Below, piece after piece: positions 35,960 through 45,221 of a stretch of DNA of 64,000 bases (positions are counted from its first letter, which is position 1; each line of letters begins with the position of its first letter). The translations under genes and the position numbers were made by a program. This stretch comes from Cepaea nemoralis (taxonomy: Eukaryota > Mollusca > Gastropoda > Stylommatophora > Helicidae), in contig JACEFZ010027087.1 of NCBI GenBank assembly GCA_014155875.1, positions 87,501 through 151,500 of the forward strand, in the 5' to 3' direction. The notes under the pieces were generated by a model that made no database searches, was not told the origin of the DNA, and was given only the letters and a program-made list of their open reading frames with translations.

Positions 35960-35971
35960 ATGGCAACACTG
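35960..35971 (-). repeat. hAT copy 2 right terminal inverted repeat
   Basis: ATGGCAACACTG; exact reverse complement of 25271-25282. The adjacent subterminal sequence contains repeated AGCACTAAAA-like words, also seen near the left end as AAAGCACCAAAA. Confidence 0.88.
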
Positions 35972-36340
35972 GCTGGGGATGGGTGTGTTGTGGTGAGATG
36001 TGTGTGTGGGGGGATGTGTGTTAATAGGGAAGGATGGGTTGGTGGGTATTTGAGTCGGGGTGTGTGTGGGTGAGTGGGTGTGTGGGTGGGGTGTGTGTGG
36101 GGGTTGTGTTGAGTGGGGGTGTGTAAGGCTGAGTGAGGCTGTGTGTGGGTGGGTGGGGTGAGTATGTGGGATGCTGGAGTGGGTGGGGGTGTGTGCGGGT
36201 GTGTGCGGGTGAGAGATGTGTGTGGGTGGATGGAGGATGTGGGTGTATGGGTGGGTGATAAATGTGGGTGGGTGAGGTGTGTGTGGGTGGGTGGGGATTG
36301 TATGTGGGTGGAAAGAGGTTGTGTGGGTGGGTGAGGGATG
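35972..36340. repeat. G-rich GTGGG tract, right part
   Basis: About 370 bases of GTGTGTGGG/GTGGGTGGG on the plus strand, starting at the right end of hAT copy 2. It is the probable continuation of 21713-21898. Confidence 0.88.
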
Positions 36341-36529
36341 TGTCTCATGACATTGTAAGATGCATTGTGTATGTTTACAACATTCATTTAACAATGCATT
36401 GTCCTATGTGAAGGCATCATGCACTATTGATGAATGAAGGATGAGTGATTGGAAGGGCCGAATATAAGACGGACCTGCGTGCCCAATTTGTAACCCTTTT
36501 AAAATAAATAAATAAATAAATAAAATAGC

Positions 36530-36560
<31 letters not shown>
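36341..36560 (+). mobile_element. LINE/SINE 3' tail module with (TAAA)n end
   Basis: ATGTGTCTCATGACATTGTA and TGTTTACAACATTCATTT lead to ATATAAGACGGACCTGCGTG plus CCCAATTTGTAACCC and AAAATAAA, then (TAAA)n. It is the same module as at 35181-35452 but with a different tail microsatellite. Confidence 0.75.
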
Positions 36561-36848
36561 AGCTTTGACACACACCACTTCCAACATTATAGTTGTCACA
36601 ACAAATTCAACATTTGCCACCGAGTAAATGGTGGGTTGCCAGCAAGTTAATAATTGAATATTGCCACCCGGTGAATAATTGTCTATAAGTGAATATGGGT
36701 TACTACTTGGTAATCAGAGGACGAAGAATGGGTCACAAATGAGTCGGCAATAAGTTATTGCTGGATGGATTACATCTGGCGATTCTACTGCCACTGAGCT
36801 ATTCTGTGTTGCCGATCGACGAGATGATTTTACTCAGTTGCTAGCGAA
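36561..36848. other. satellite remnant and unassigned DNA
   Basis: ACTTCCAACATTATAGTTGTCAC at about 36578-36600 is a monomer of the 30/34/35-bp satellite family. The remaining 240 bases contain several TTGCCACC/GGTGAATAATTG-like words but no clear period or frame. Confidence 0.5.
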
Positions 36849-36875
36849 TTAGGGCACCTGACTCATCTCATCTCA

Positions 36876-37745
36876 TCATGTTCCTCTTGTACCTTGCGGT
36901 GTCGAGGTGAAGTATAAACTTCGTGAGAGTGCCCGGTTATGGGCTTCGTATATCGACATTCCCATGGATTCTGTTATTCCCTCCGTCCAACGTTTACGTG
37001 GTCGGCCTCTTCCTCTGTTTCCATCTGGTCTGTACATCATTGCTTGTTGTGGCATGCTGTTGACTGGTAGCCTACTTGCATGGCCAAACCATTTGACTTG
37101 CTGCTTTCTAATAAAATCTAGAGCAGCTTTAACCCCTACTTTAGTCCTGATTTCTTCATTTCTGATCTTATCTCTTCTTGATACGTTGAGTATTCTTCTC
37201 AGAAACCTCATTTCTGTTGTTGTGATTTTTCTTTTCTCTTTTTCTGTCATTGTCCAGGTTTGGCATTGGTAGCACAGAGTTGGTAGGAAGATTGTGTTGT
37301 AAAGTGCTTTCTTAGTAGTTATTGATACATGTTTGTTCTTTAGTATTGGTGCCATTTGTCCAATGAGTTGATTTGCCTTATTGCACCTATTTTCGATCTC
37401 GTCTTCTGATCTGCCATTTGATGATATTATACTTCCTAGGTACTTGAAGCTCTTTACTTGTTTCAAGGGATGTTCGTTTAGGTGAATTGTTACTGTTTGT
37501 TCTTCTTTAGTTATAGTCATTACCTCTGTTTTGCTTGTGCTAATTTTCATGTTATGTTCCCTACACATTTCGTTTAGACTATTCATGTGGTCTTGTAATT
37601 CAGCTTTTGATTTTGCTATTAGTGCTTGGTCGTCCGCAAACAGGAGTTCTCTAATGGTTAGATTTGCAGATGGTTCTTCTTCTGTGTTCTCGTCATGCGG
37701 TATTCTTGCTGTCTCTGCTTGGCTGGTTTCTTTACATATGTTGTC
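36876..37745 (-). pseudogene. LINE B1 RT end and C-terminal domain
   Basis: Reading from 37745, the frame includes IRELLFADDQALIAKSKAEL, the RT catalytic FADD box. It then runs EMCREHNMKISTSKTEVMTI, SFKYLGSIISSNGRSEDEIE and WTMTEKEKRKITTTEMRFLR, with KWFGHASRLP and the closing RPDGNRGRGRPRKRWTEGIT. This last GRGRPRxRW block marks the RTE/BovB-like C-terminus. The frame is open to the stop at 36876. It is cut at its N-terminal side, so it is a fragment. Confidence 0.88.
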
Positions 37746-37758
37746 TATATATGTTATG

Positions 37759-39154
37759 AGCGGATGATGCTCTCAACGCCATAGAGGCTCTACCAACTCT
37801 TGACCACCTGGACACACTTCCCACCATAACAGAAGTTAAGTGTGCTATAAATGAACTTGCATCTGGCAAGGCTCCAGGTAAGGATGGGATTCCAATAGAG
37901 GTTATCAGGAGTGGGCAAGACACACTCACTATACAGATCCACCAGCTAATAGAGCTATGCTGGCGTGAAGGACAAGTCCCACAGGATTTCAAAGATTCAA
38001 GCATCATAACACTGTACAAGAACAAGGGCGATCGGAGCGACTGCAACAACTATAGGGGTATCTCACTTCTGTGTATTGTTGGAAAAGTATTTGCCAGAAT
38101 TGTTCTGCGCAGACTTCAAGTCCTGGGAGATCAAGTCTACCCTGAATCACAGTGTGGCTTTCGACAGAACCGGTCTACCACTGATATGATATTCTCATTG
38201 CGACAAATGCAAGAAAAATGCCGTGAACAGAATCAACAACTGTTTATTACCTTCATCGACCTCACAAAGGCATTTGACTTGGTCAGTCGTGAGGGTCTGT
38301 TCAAGGCACTAAAGAAGATTGGCTGCCCACCAACTCTTCTGTCCATTGTGGAATCGTTCCACAACAGGCATGAAGGGTATAATCAAGTTTGATGGTGCAA
38401 CTTCTGAAGAATTTGAAATCAAGAGTGGAGTTAAGCAAGGTTGTGTACTAGCTCCCACCCTCTTTGGAATATACTTTTCACTTCTACTGAAATATGCATT
38501 TCGTGATCAGGATGGTGGTATATACATTCACTCACGCTCAGATGGCGGCCTCTACAATGCTCAGAGATTGAAGGCTAAGACCAAAATTAGGAGGGTACTG
38601 ATCAGAGAGTTGCTTTTTGCAGATGATGCTGCAGTTACGACCCAACTCTGAGGAAGAATTGCAATGTCTACTATCTGCATTCTCCAATGCTTGTTCTGAA
38701 TTTGGTTTAACAATTAGCAAAAAGAAGACACAGATTATGTCACAAGGTGCACATGAGGTACCATCAATCTTTATTGACGACGCCGAACTAGAGATAGTAG
38801 ACCATTTTACATATCTAGGATCAGTGGTAATAGCAAATTATCCCTAGAACAGGAAGCTTACTGCCAAAACAAAAGTCCTTGTCTATCAAGCCTGTGTCCT
38901 TAGTACTCTTCTCTATGGCAGTGAAACCTGGACAACTTACTCACACCAAGAGAACAACTTAAACAGCTTTCATATGCGGTGTCTGCGAAGAATTCTTGGT
39001 ATTAAGTGGCAAGACAAAATCACAAATACTGAAGTATTGGAAAGATCAGGTTGTGTGACAGTTTATTCCATGCTCAGTCTTCGTAAACTTAGATGGATAG
39101 GACATCTTAGGAGGATGGATGATGGTAGAATACCAAAGGATATCTTTTTTCTTT
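37759..39154 (+). pseudogene. LINE A3 fragment: RT region, nearly identical to LINE A1
   Basis: The sequence matches 61873-63335 of LINE A1 almost base for base, starting mid-gene at GCGGATGATGC. RT blocks NNYRGISLLCIVGKVFARIV, SQCGFRQNRST, FIDLTKAFDLVSREGL, SGVKQGCVLAPTLFGIYF and LLFADDAAV are all readable. Frameshifts occur near 38366 (extra bases after TTCCACA) and 38640, and about 85 bases are deleted near 38845. It stops within KDIFF, where element E2 begins. Confidence 0.92.
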
Positions 39155-40684
39155 TTTACAAGTAGTGTAACTCTGAGGATTGACTTGCACGGACGTGTTT
39201 GTCACTGCAGTGGATTTAAAAAATATCTACCGTGTGCGGAAATTAATTAGATTTAATTGTACACGTGCCTGTTATGGCAGAATGTGGATATGATTTCGAA
39301 GACACTGCTGTGTTGTGCTTAAGGTATTGTAGAGAGTATATTTAAGCCTAGTTAATATAAGCAGTAGCCTCGGGAAAACTTGCTAGAGTAATGAATAGAA
39401 TTAGCTGTGCTAGTGAGAATTGTGTAGTGGGGTGATATTGGGGAAAATTGAGGATGGGGAGAATGTACAATGATGGGATCTTCTAGTGATGTCTGCTAGG
39501 GGTCTACACTTTACATTTTGCTCTGTCCTGATCTTAACCCCCTGCAGACCGGAGTGAAGAACTCCTATGCCCATGACAGAGTGGTTCACTGTCATGTATC
39601 TGAGTGAGGCGAACACCCCCCCCCCCCAATGGAGGTCAGGGACAGTTGCTATCACCAAATGTGTTGTTCTCTCGTTGACAGGTTCCTTTAGGTCACTCAA
39701 GTCACTGAGAATGGAGACCTTGGTGCAGGCAGTTGGTCAACATCTTTTGCACTTAGCCCATGATAAAAAGGGTTTACGGAAACAAGTATAAGAGGGATTA
39801 TCAAACGTCACACATTAACAGAATACAAGAAATTGTTTTCTCCACACCATTTTGGAGGAAGACCAATCGTCAAATTAATGTTTCAAACATCACTTGGGAA
39901 CAGAATAGTAGAAAGTGAATTTCTTTTACACCACCTGGGAAAAGACCAGTGGGCAGTATGTTTTACACGACAGGTGAACAAACAAAGAGATACAGTTATT
40001 CCCCAACACATGGGAATAAATCAGTATAAACAGATTAGGAAGTTAGTATAACAATGGTCTTGTGAACAGTAGACACTTGAAACAGGAAGTACATTATTTC
40101 AAAGAACAGTATATTCTTGTGCTTAAGACAAGGGTGTTATAAGTATAAGAACAAATTAGACATATATTAACTGTGTGATCCAGACAGGATTTAGGGTCGG
40201 ACTGTGACTAGTTCTTTTGAGTGATCAAACAGCCACCGGTGGAAATCTACCTCTAGCAGGATGGACACATACCTGGGTGAGGTCCTCGTGGAATGAATGA
40301 GGATATGGTGTGATCCTTTCTGTGATGATAGGGCTGGGCTCTTCAGCTACCTGGTCTATGTCCGCACCCAATAGAAATATTCGACACACATTCTACCCTT
40401 TACACACACACACACCTCTCACACCTATACTCTTGGTTTAATAAATTCTTTTGTATTTATTTGTTAAAGCTTGAGTTGTGGAATATGTTATGTTGGGGAA
40501 AAGTGAGAGGGGGCAGGATAGAAGGGTGAGTGAGAGTAAGAAAGAGGTGTTTGCAGACCGACGGAGTTTTGTGGACGGAGTCTAGTGGTTTCTCTAGGAC
40601 AATAATATTGGGGTAATAAAAATGTAGTGTTGATTCCCCCCACTCCAGGGACAACACGAAAGTAAGTAAGGAAGACTTACGACA
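39155..40684. mobile_element. non-coding element E2, truncated second copy of E1
   Basis: On the minus strand it begins TGTCGTAAGTCTTCC, then GTCCCTGGAGTGGGGGGAAT, and follows E1 through the AACATATTC block to the GCACGTGTA..CGCACACGGTAGA block. The last about 300 bases of E1 are missing where LINE A3 abuts. A short poly-C (39617-39629) lies inside. There is no coding sequence. It is flanked at the right by CTTCC, which LINE B2 retains as CTTCT. Confidence 0.7.
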
Positions 40685-42185
40685 CTTCCCTTGCTGCTTT
40701 AATTAATTCATTTGGTATTTCATCCTGTCCCGGTGATTTGTTTAATGGGGCTAATCTGATGGCTTCTATAATTTCTTCTTTTAGTATGTCTGGTTCTAGT
40801 TCCTCGGTGACATCTGTGTAGGTCTCTTGAATTCCTGTGACATCTGATGGGATGTTGAGAAGTTGTTCGAAATACTGCTTCCATCTTATTAGGATCTGTT
40901 TTTGTTCACTTATTGGTTCTCCATTTTCGCTGTTAATTATTTCAGTTGGGTCAAAGGGTTCTCCTCTGGTTCGCATTGCACTTATCTTTTTGTAGAAGTT
41001 TCTGGTTGCCTCCTTGTAGTTTTTATTTAGGGTTTCTCCATACTCTTCCCAGTCTTTTCGTTTTTCCCTCTTTACTATTCTACTCACATATCTTCTCGCT
41101 ATTCTGTATTCTCTATAATCACATTCCTGTTTGCTCTTCAACCACTTTTTATATTTTTCCTTTTTTTCTTTTACCGCTTTCTTTAATTCTGCGTTCCACC
41201 AACTTGTTATTTTCTTTATCCGTGTTTTGCGTTTTTTCGTGGTTCCGCATGTTATTTTTGCAGTATTTAAAATGCTTGATTTGAACATCTCCCATTCTTC
41301 TTCCACTGTTTTTCTTTCCGTAGGTAATTTTACAAAGAGTTCAGTTAGTTCTTTCTCATAATTTTCCCTTACTGCCTCGTCTTTAAGGTTTTTTAAGTTT
41401 ACTGATTCACATGGCATGTATTTTCCTGCTCTTTGTTTTCTTCTTCTAATGGTTCTTATTGTGGCAACGACTGCTTTATGATCTGTGTTTATACTGAAAT
41501 TGGGCACTGCTCTTGCATCTAATATATTTCTCTTTCTGTTATTTCTTGTTAATATAAAATCAATTTGGCTTTTAGTATCTAGATTGTTCCATTTATACCA
41601 GGTGTATACTTGCGAATCTTTATGTTTATAGAATGTGTTTGTTATATAGAGGTCGTTTTGGCTGCAAAGCTCTATCAGTCTACTTCCGTTATCATTCCTT
41701 TCATTTTGCTGATCTCCAAATGCTCCCAGGTGTTTTTCTATGCCCACTCTGTTATGTCCTAGTCTTGCATTGAAGTCTCCCATAACTATGATGTTGTCCT
41801 GCTTATCTATTTTATTTAGCACATCATGTATGTCTTCGTAGAAGTCCTCGCATTCTTGCTCATTATTGTTTGCATTACATGGTGCGTATATCTGTACATA
41901 TGTTGTGATTGTTTGTTCTTTTATTCTCACTGTTATGATTCTTTCTGATATATATTTTATTTCTAGTATTCCTCTTGCTAGCCGTGGTTCGATGACTATT
42001 CCCACACCGTGTCTTGCCCTTTCTTGCTGTTCTACTCCAGAGTAAACAAACGTGTAACTGCGGTGGAGCTCCTTGCATCCTTTCCCTTTTGTTCTGGTGT
42101 CCGCTATTCCCATCAGACCAATATTCCTCTTCTCCATTGTTTCTATAAGCTCTTCTTCTTTACTATTGAAACCACAGACGTTCAT
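40685..42185 (-). pseudogene. LINE B1 AP-type endonuclease and RT lead-in
   Basis: The about 500-codon frame starts MNVCGFNSKEEELIETMEKR. Endonuclease motifs follow in order: the metal-binding acidic block in GLMGIADTRTKGKGC (Asp in place of the usual Glu), VQIYAPCNANNNE, NIIVMGDFNARLG near residue 138, SQIDFILTRNNRK and SINTDHKAVVATI with the catalytic Asp-His. After a charged linker comes LAPLNKSPGQDEIPNELIKA, the start of the RT. It ends at the E2 insertion, so RT catalysis is lost. APE-type nucleases nick the target for retrotransposition. Confidence 0.9.
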
Positions 42186-43040
42186 TGTGCCTATTTTTTG
42201 AATCGCTGATCTATCTCGTAATGTTAATGGATCTATCTCGCAATGTTAATGGACTACGAGATAGATCAGTCGCAGGTTTAGGACACTAATCTGACCACAG
42301 GGAGTCCATCCCCTATGGCGAGCCATAGCCCCGTTAGCCCATGACCTCGCGGTCATGGTTGCCCGGTCTGCACCACGTGGAGGTGGGGGTTGACTTGTGT
42401 AGTCTGCGGGTCATCGGCAGGCTACTAATTTTCGCTCTTCACCCCTCCTGGAGAGGCTAGCCGATTCTAACCCTGCTGGCTGCAGGGTCAGGCGCATTCC
42501 ACACCTTACAGACCCAGGGCACCTGTAACTGTTCATATTTGGAGTGATTCGTATTTGCCCTGAGATTATAATATAACTCTTTCTACCTTCTCTAAATATC
42601 ACATGACAGTCTACACCACTTTAACGATGAATTCTTCACAACACAACAACTGCAGAAGTTTCACACTATGTATTCGTCTTTCTCTAAAACAATCTTCAAT
42701 GTCAAATCAGTGTCACTAAAATAATGATACTTGCACTCGATCTCTGTCATGTACATCTATCGCTCGAACAATCACTGATGTCGACATTCGTTCACAGATT
42801 CACAAACGCTCCATTTGTACAAACATGGCGGCTAGATGGACTTCTGCCATGTGCCATTCTCCGTCCGACCTCGAACGCGATCCAGACGTGAATGATCTCT
42901 CACAGACCTGTAGTCCGTGCTTGACCTTCGCTCACCTTACTTCCGGCTGAGTGGTTCACAATCCACTCGATCTTCACGTCTGTCACTGAAATGTGTAAAG
43001 ACTCTAGATCACCTGCATTGAGTGGTTTTTGATCCACGCC
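42186..43040 (-). other. probable LINE B1 5' UTR
   Basis: About 850 bases upstream of the LINE B1 endonuclease have higher GC and no open frame above 66 codons. A short duplication of GGATCTATCTCG..AATGTTAATGG lies at 42229-42253. Assignment to the LINE is by position only, ending where a satellite monomer begins at about 43048. Confidence 0.45.
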
Positions 43041-43047
43041 AACTCCA

Positions 43048-43092
43048 TGGCAACATTATAGTTGTCACTGACAATATTTCAGACATTATAGT
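43048..43092. repeat. satellite remnant, CAACATTATAGTTGTCAC
   Basis: Two diverged monomers of the 30/34/35-bp family. Confidence 0.75.
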
Positions 43093-43385
43093 TGTTGTTG
43101 AGTTGAGTTGAGTTAAGAACCGACATCACTGCACTCAGGACATTCCCATACGTGCTCCGTCCCCTCGTTCAACAGCCAGCGAAAAGTCATACTACTAATC
43201 GTTCCCACCGCTATCTGATTAAAACTTCTCCTTGGCTTCCCTCACAGTTTTGAGATAACTCCTGCCGATCCCCCGCAATCTCATTCTTTCCACGTATGGG
43301 TTCTCAATCTGTTCCTCCGCCTTCTCCACCTGGTCCCACAAGCGCATGACCAACTCCCTCTTATCCATAGGCAAACTACCACACA
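43093..43385 (-). pseudogene. Ingi/I-like LINE 3'-end fragment
   Basis: The minus strand reads MDKRELVMRLWDQVEKAEEQ, then RMRLRGIGRSYLKTVREAKE and, after one frame change, FRWLLNEGTEHVWECPECSD followed by VGS and a stop. The ending matches the plus-strand fragment at 8145-8275 and, more loosely, the tail of the element at 53.3 kb. A (TTGAG)n-like tail (GTTGAGTTGAGTTGAG on the plus strand) abuts the satellite. CPEC may form half of a zinc knuckle. Confidence 0.65.
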
Positions 43386-43512
43386 GACATTATAGTTGTG
43401 ACATAAACACCTTCAACATTATAGTTGCGACGTGCATCTCGAATGTTATAGTTGAGACTTACAACTACTCCAACGTTATAGTTGTGACATAGAACAATAT
43501 ACTGTATTTATA
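43386..43512. repeat. satellite remnant, ACATTATAGTTGTGAC monomers
   Basis: Four diverged monomers with cores at about 43390, 43418, 43445 and 43473. The array continues that of 43048-43092 and was split by the LINE fragment. Confidence 0.8.
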
Positions 43513-43599
43513 ATCAGATCAGGATCCTCTTGTACCTTGCGTATCGAGGTAAAGCAAAAACAGAGGGTTAGTGCCCATGTGTAGGCTTCATATATCGAG

Positions 43600-44002
43600 G
43601 TTCCCATGGTCTCTGTGTTTCTTTGGCTGCTTTCTTTACATATGTTGTCTATTCAGTTTATGAATAAGAGAGGGGACAGGACACAACCTTGTCGTACTTC
43701 GGATCTTACGGTTAAGGGTTCTGAGTACGCTCCATTTGTTCTTACTTTGCATTCACTGTTGGTGTATAAGCTTCCACATAAGTTTGATATATATGTACTC
43801 ACTCCATATCTTTTTAGGATTTCTCATAACTTGTTTCTATTTACTCTATCAAATGCCTTTTCTTGGTCGAAAATGCATGAGAGTATCTCATTAAATTCTA
43901 TTGAGTTTTCTATTAGTTGTCTATGAGGAAAGGTGGCATCTGTGCATCCTTTGTTCTTCCTAAATCCAAGTTGTGTTTCGTTTAGCTCGGGTCATATTAT
44001 AG
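43600..44002 (-). pseudogene. LINE B2 RT palm region
   Basis: On the minus strand: ELNETQLGFRKNKGCTDATF, CIFDQEKAFDRVNRNKL (catalytic Asp block) and VRSEVRQGCVLSPLLFINWI. This is precisely the RT stretch missing from LINE B1. It lacks the FADD block, lost in the internal deletion. Confidence 0.85.
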
Positions 44003-44116
44003 GTCGTTGTCAAAGACTTAGGAGGAAGCTCTGAGCTAAGAAGAGCTAAAATAGAGCTTAGTTAGAGGACAAGTGACGTAATAGGACAGGAGACCAGACA
44101 GGAGAGACACCAACGC

Positions 44117-44124
44117 TATAAATA
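44117..44124 (+). promoter_or_regulatory. TATA box in 5' LTR
   Basis: TATAAATA lies about 110 bases into the LTR, as expected for the U3 promoter. It is repeated at 45331-45338 in the 3' LTR. Confidence 0.65.
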
Positions 44125-44516
44125 GCTATAACGGGACACACAGTGCAGAGGAGCTGGTGTTACCCAAGAAACTGGGAAACCGAGTTCACGAGGTAAAGAC
44201 CAAGTAACTCTGGTCAACACAGCCCAGTGCCCAGCACGTAAGCCAACTAACGCACGCTGAGTTGAATTGCTCGTGGCTGAACATGCCACGCTCAGCGAGC
44301 TCAGACAGAGACCGGGACGGCGTAGGAATCAGACGTGTATCCGCTAGGGATACTTTGTAGTTGTGAAGGACAGTATTATCGTTATAATAGTCTAGCTTAG
44401 CTTCAGTAGTTATATATGTATATCATCTCCTCATTCCATCTTATCGTCATCACATTCTAAGATGTTTAATACCGTTGTGGTATTCCGCTCGTGGAGCTAT
44501 CGTATGATCTGCTCCG

Positions 44517-44522
44517 AATAAA
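44517..44522 (+). promoter_or_regulatory. polyadenylation signal in 5' LTR
   Basis: AATAAA near the LTR end. The equivalent at 45755-45760 would terminate the element's transcript. Confidence 0.55.
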
Positions 44523-44618
44523 AATGTATCCTTTTGCAAACAATACGAGTGTCACTTTCGTGTAGTGCAAAAGAAGGGAATCCTTGTATGCCTGTCGCAA
44601 GTGGGTTGCTGACAGGCA

Positions 44619-44870
44619 GGATACTAATTGGTGTCAGAAGTTCCTTGAACTACCGCTCACTACCATTTAACAGTAGGCTACTAATTGGTGTCAGAAGTTC
44701 CTTGAACTACCGCTCACTACCATTTAACAGTAGGATACTAATTGGTGTCAGAAGTTCCTTGAACTACCGCTCACTACCATTTAACAGTGGGCTACTAATT
44801 GGTGTCAGAAGTCCCTTGATCTACCGCTCACTAAATTTAGCAATAGGATACCAATGTTGTTTTTGAACTA
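44619..44870 (+). repeat. 57-bp tandem repeat carrying four primer-binding sites
   Basis: A unit containing TACTAATTGGTGTCAGAAGT followed by CCGCTCACTACCATTTAACAG repeats every 57 bases. TGGTGTCAGAAGT occurs at 44629, 44686, 44743 and 44800, each beginning with TGG as expected for pairing to a tRNA 3' CCA. The 13-mer is complementary to the usual 3' end of eukaryotic tRNA-Leu. The first copy lies 14 bases after the LTR. A 110-codon frame across it reflects only that 57 is a multiple of three. Confidence 0.88.
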
Positions 44871-45221
44871 CCGCTCATTACCATTAGCCAAGATAACACG
44901 TTATCATTTCTCGTGGGGCTTGAACCACCGGTAAAGTTGTGCCATTTAATTGAACTTAGCAGTTGATAAGAATAGCAATGTACTATCTGATTGCAAGTAT
45001 CAATAGCATACTATTGTGAATGGTACCAATTAATTTACCATTTTCAGAAATCCTACAAAATATTATTGATTTATTATCTAGGTAAATTATTTGAATGAAA
45101 ATGTGTGAAACATAAATTGATTGTGTACGAATTGAGAAGTTAATCATCATTTGTTTGATACTATCAGAATGTCAACATCCATCATAATCACGTTAGTATT
45201 TGTGCAAAAATAAATTCTTAA

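Larger units (their letters stand above)
25271..35971 (-). mobile_element. hAT DNA transposon copy 2 with nested insertions
   Basis: The ends are perfect 12-bp inverted repeats, CAGTGTTGCCAT at 25271-25282 and ATGGCAACACTG at 35960-35971. Transposase pieces occur on the minus strand from N-terminus (35.5 kb) to C-terminus (26.8 kb). Removing the insertions at 25531-26739, 27187-29133, 31317-34732 and about 34880-35452, plus one copy of a 766-bp tandem duplication, leaves an element of roughly 3.5 kb, a usual hAT size. I do not see a matching 8-bp duplication outside the ends (left CATGAATT, right GCTGGGGA), so the flanks may have been rearranged after insertion. Confidence 0.88.
36849..42260 (-). 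mobile_element. LINE B1: RTE-like retrotransposon, split by later insertions
   Basis: The endonuclease half lies at 40685-42185 and the post-RT C-terminus at 36876-37745, both on the minus strand and in correct order. Between them sit a LINE A fragment (37759-39154, plus) and element E2 (39155-40684). About 0.5 kb of RT palm sequence, present in copy B2 at 43.6-46.0 kb, is absent here. The 3' end at the left has a (GATGA)-type tail in ATCTCATCTCATCATG. Satellite monomers flank the whole block. Confidence 0.8.
44008..44614 (+). repeat. 5' LTR (607 bp)
   Basis: TG..CA boundaries. The copy at 45222-45852 differs at about 13 scattered positions and carries 23 extra bases after GGGACACAC. Confidence 0.93.

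Noticed and set aside
25271..35971. domesticated hAT gene
   Set aside because: Terminal inverted repeats are present, the frame is broken many times and the element is filled with insertions.
44534..44866. 110-codon ORF in the LTR element with 19-residue repeats (possible gag-like protein)
   Set aside because: It starts in the LTR and is made of the 57-bp PBS repeat; no retroviral or gag motif is present.
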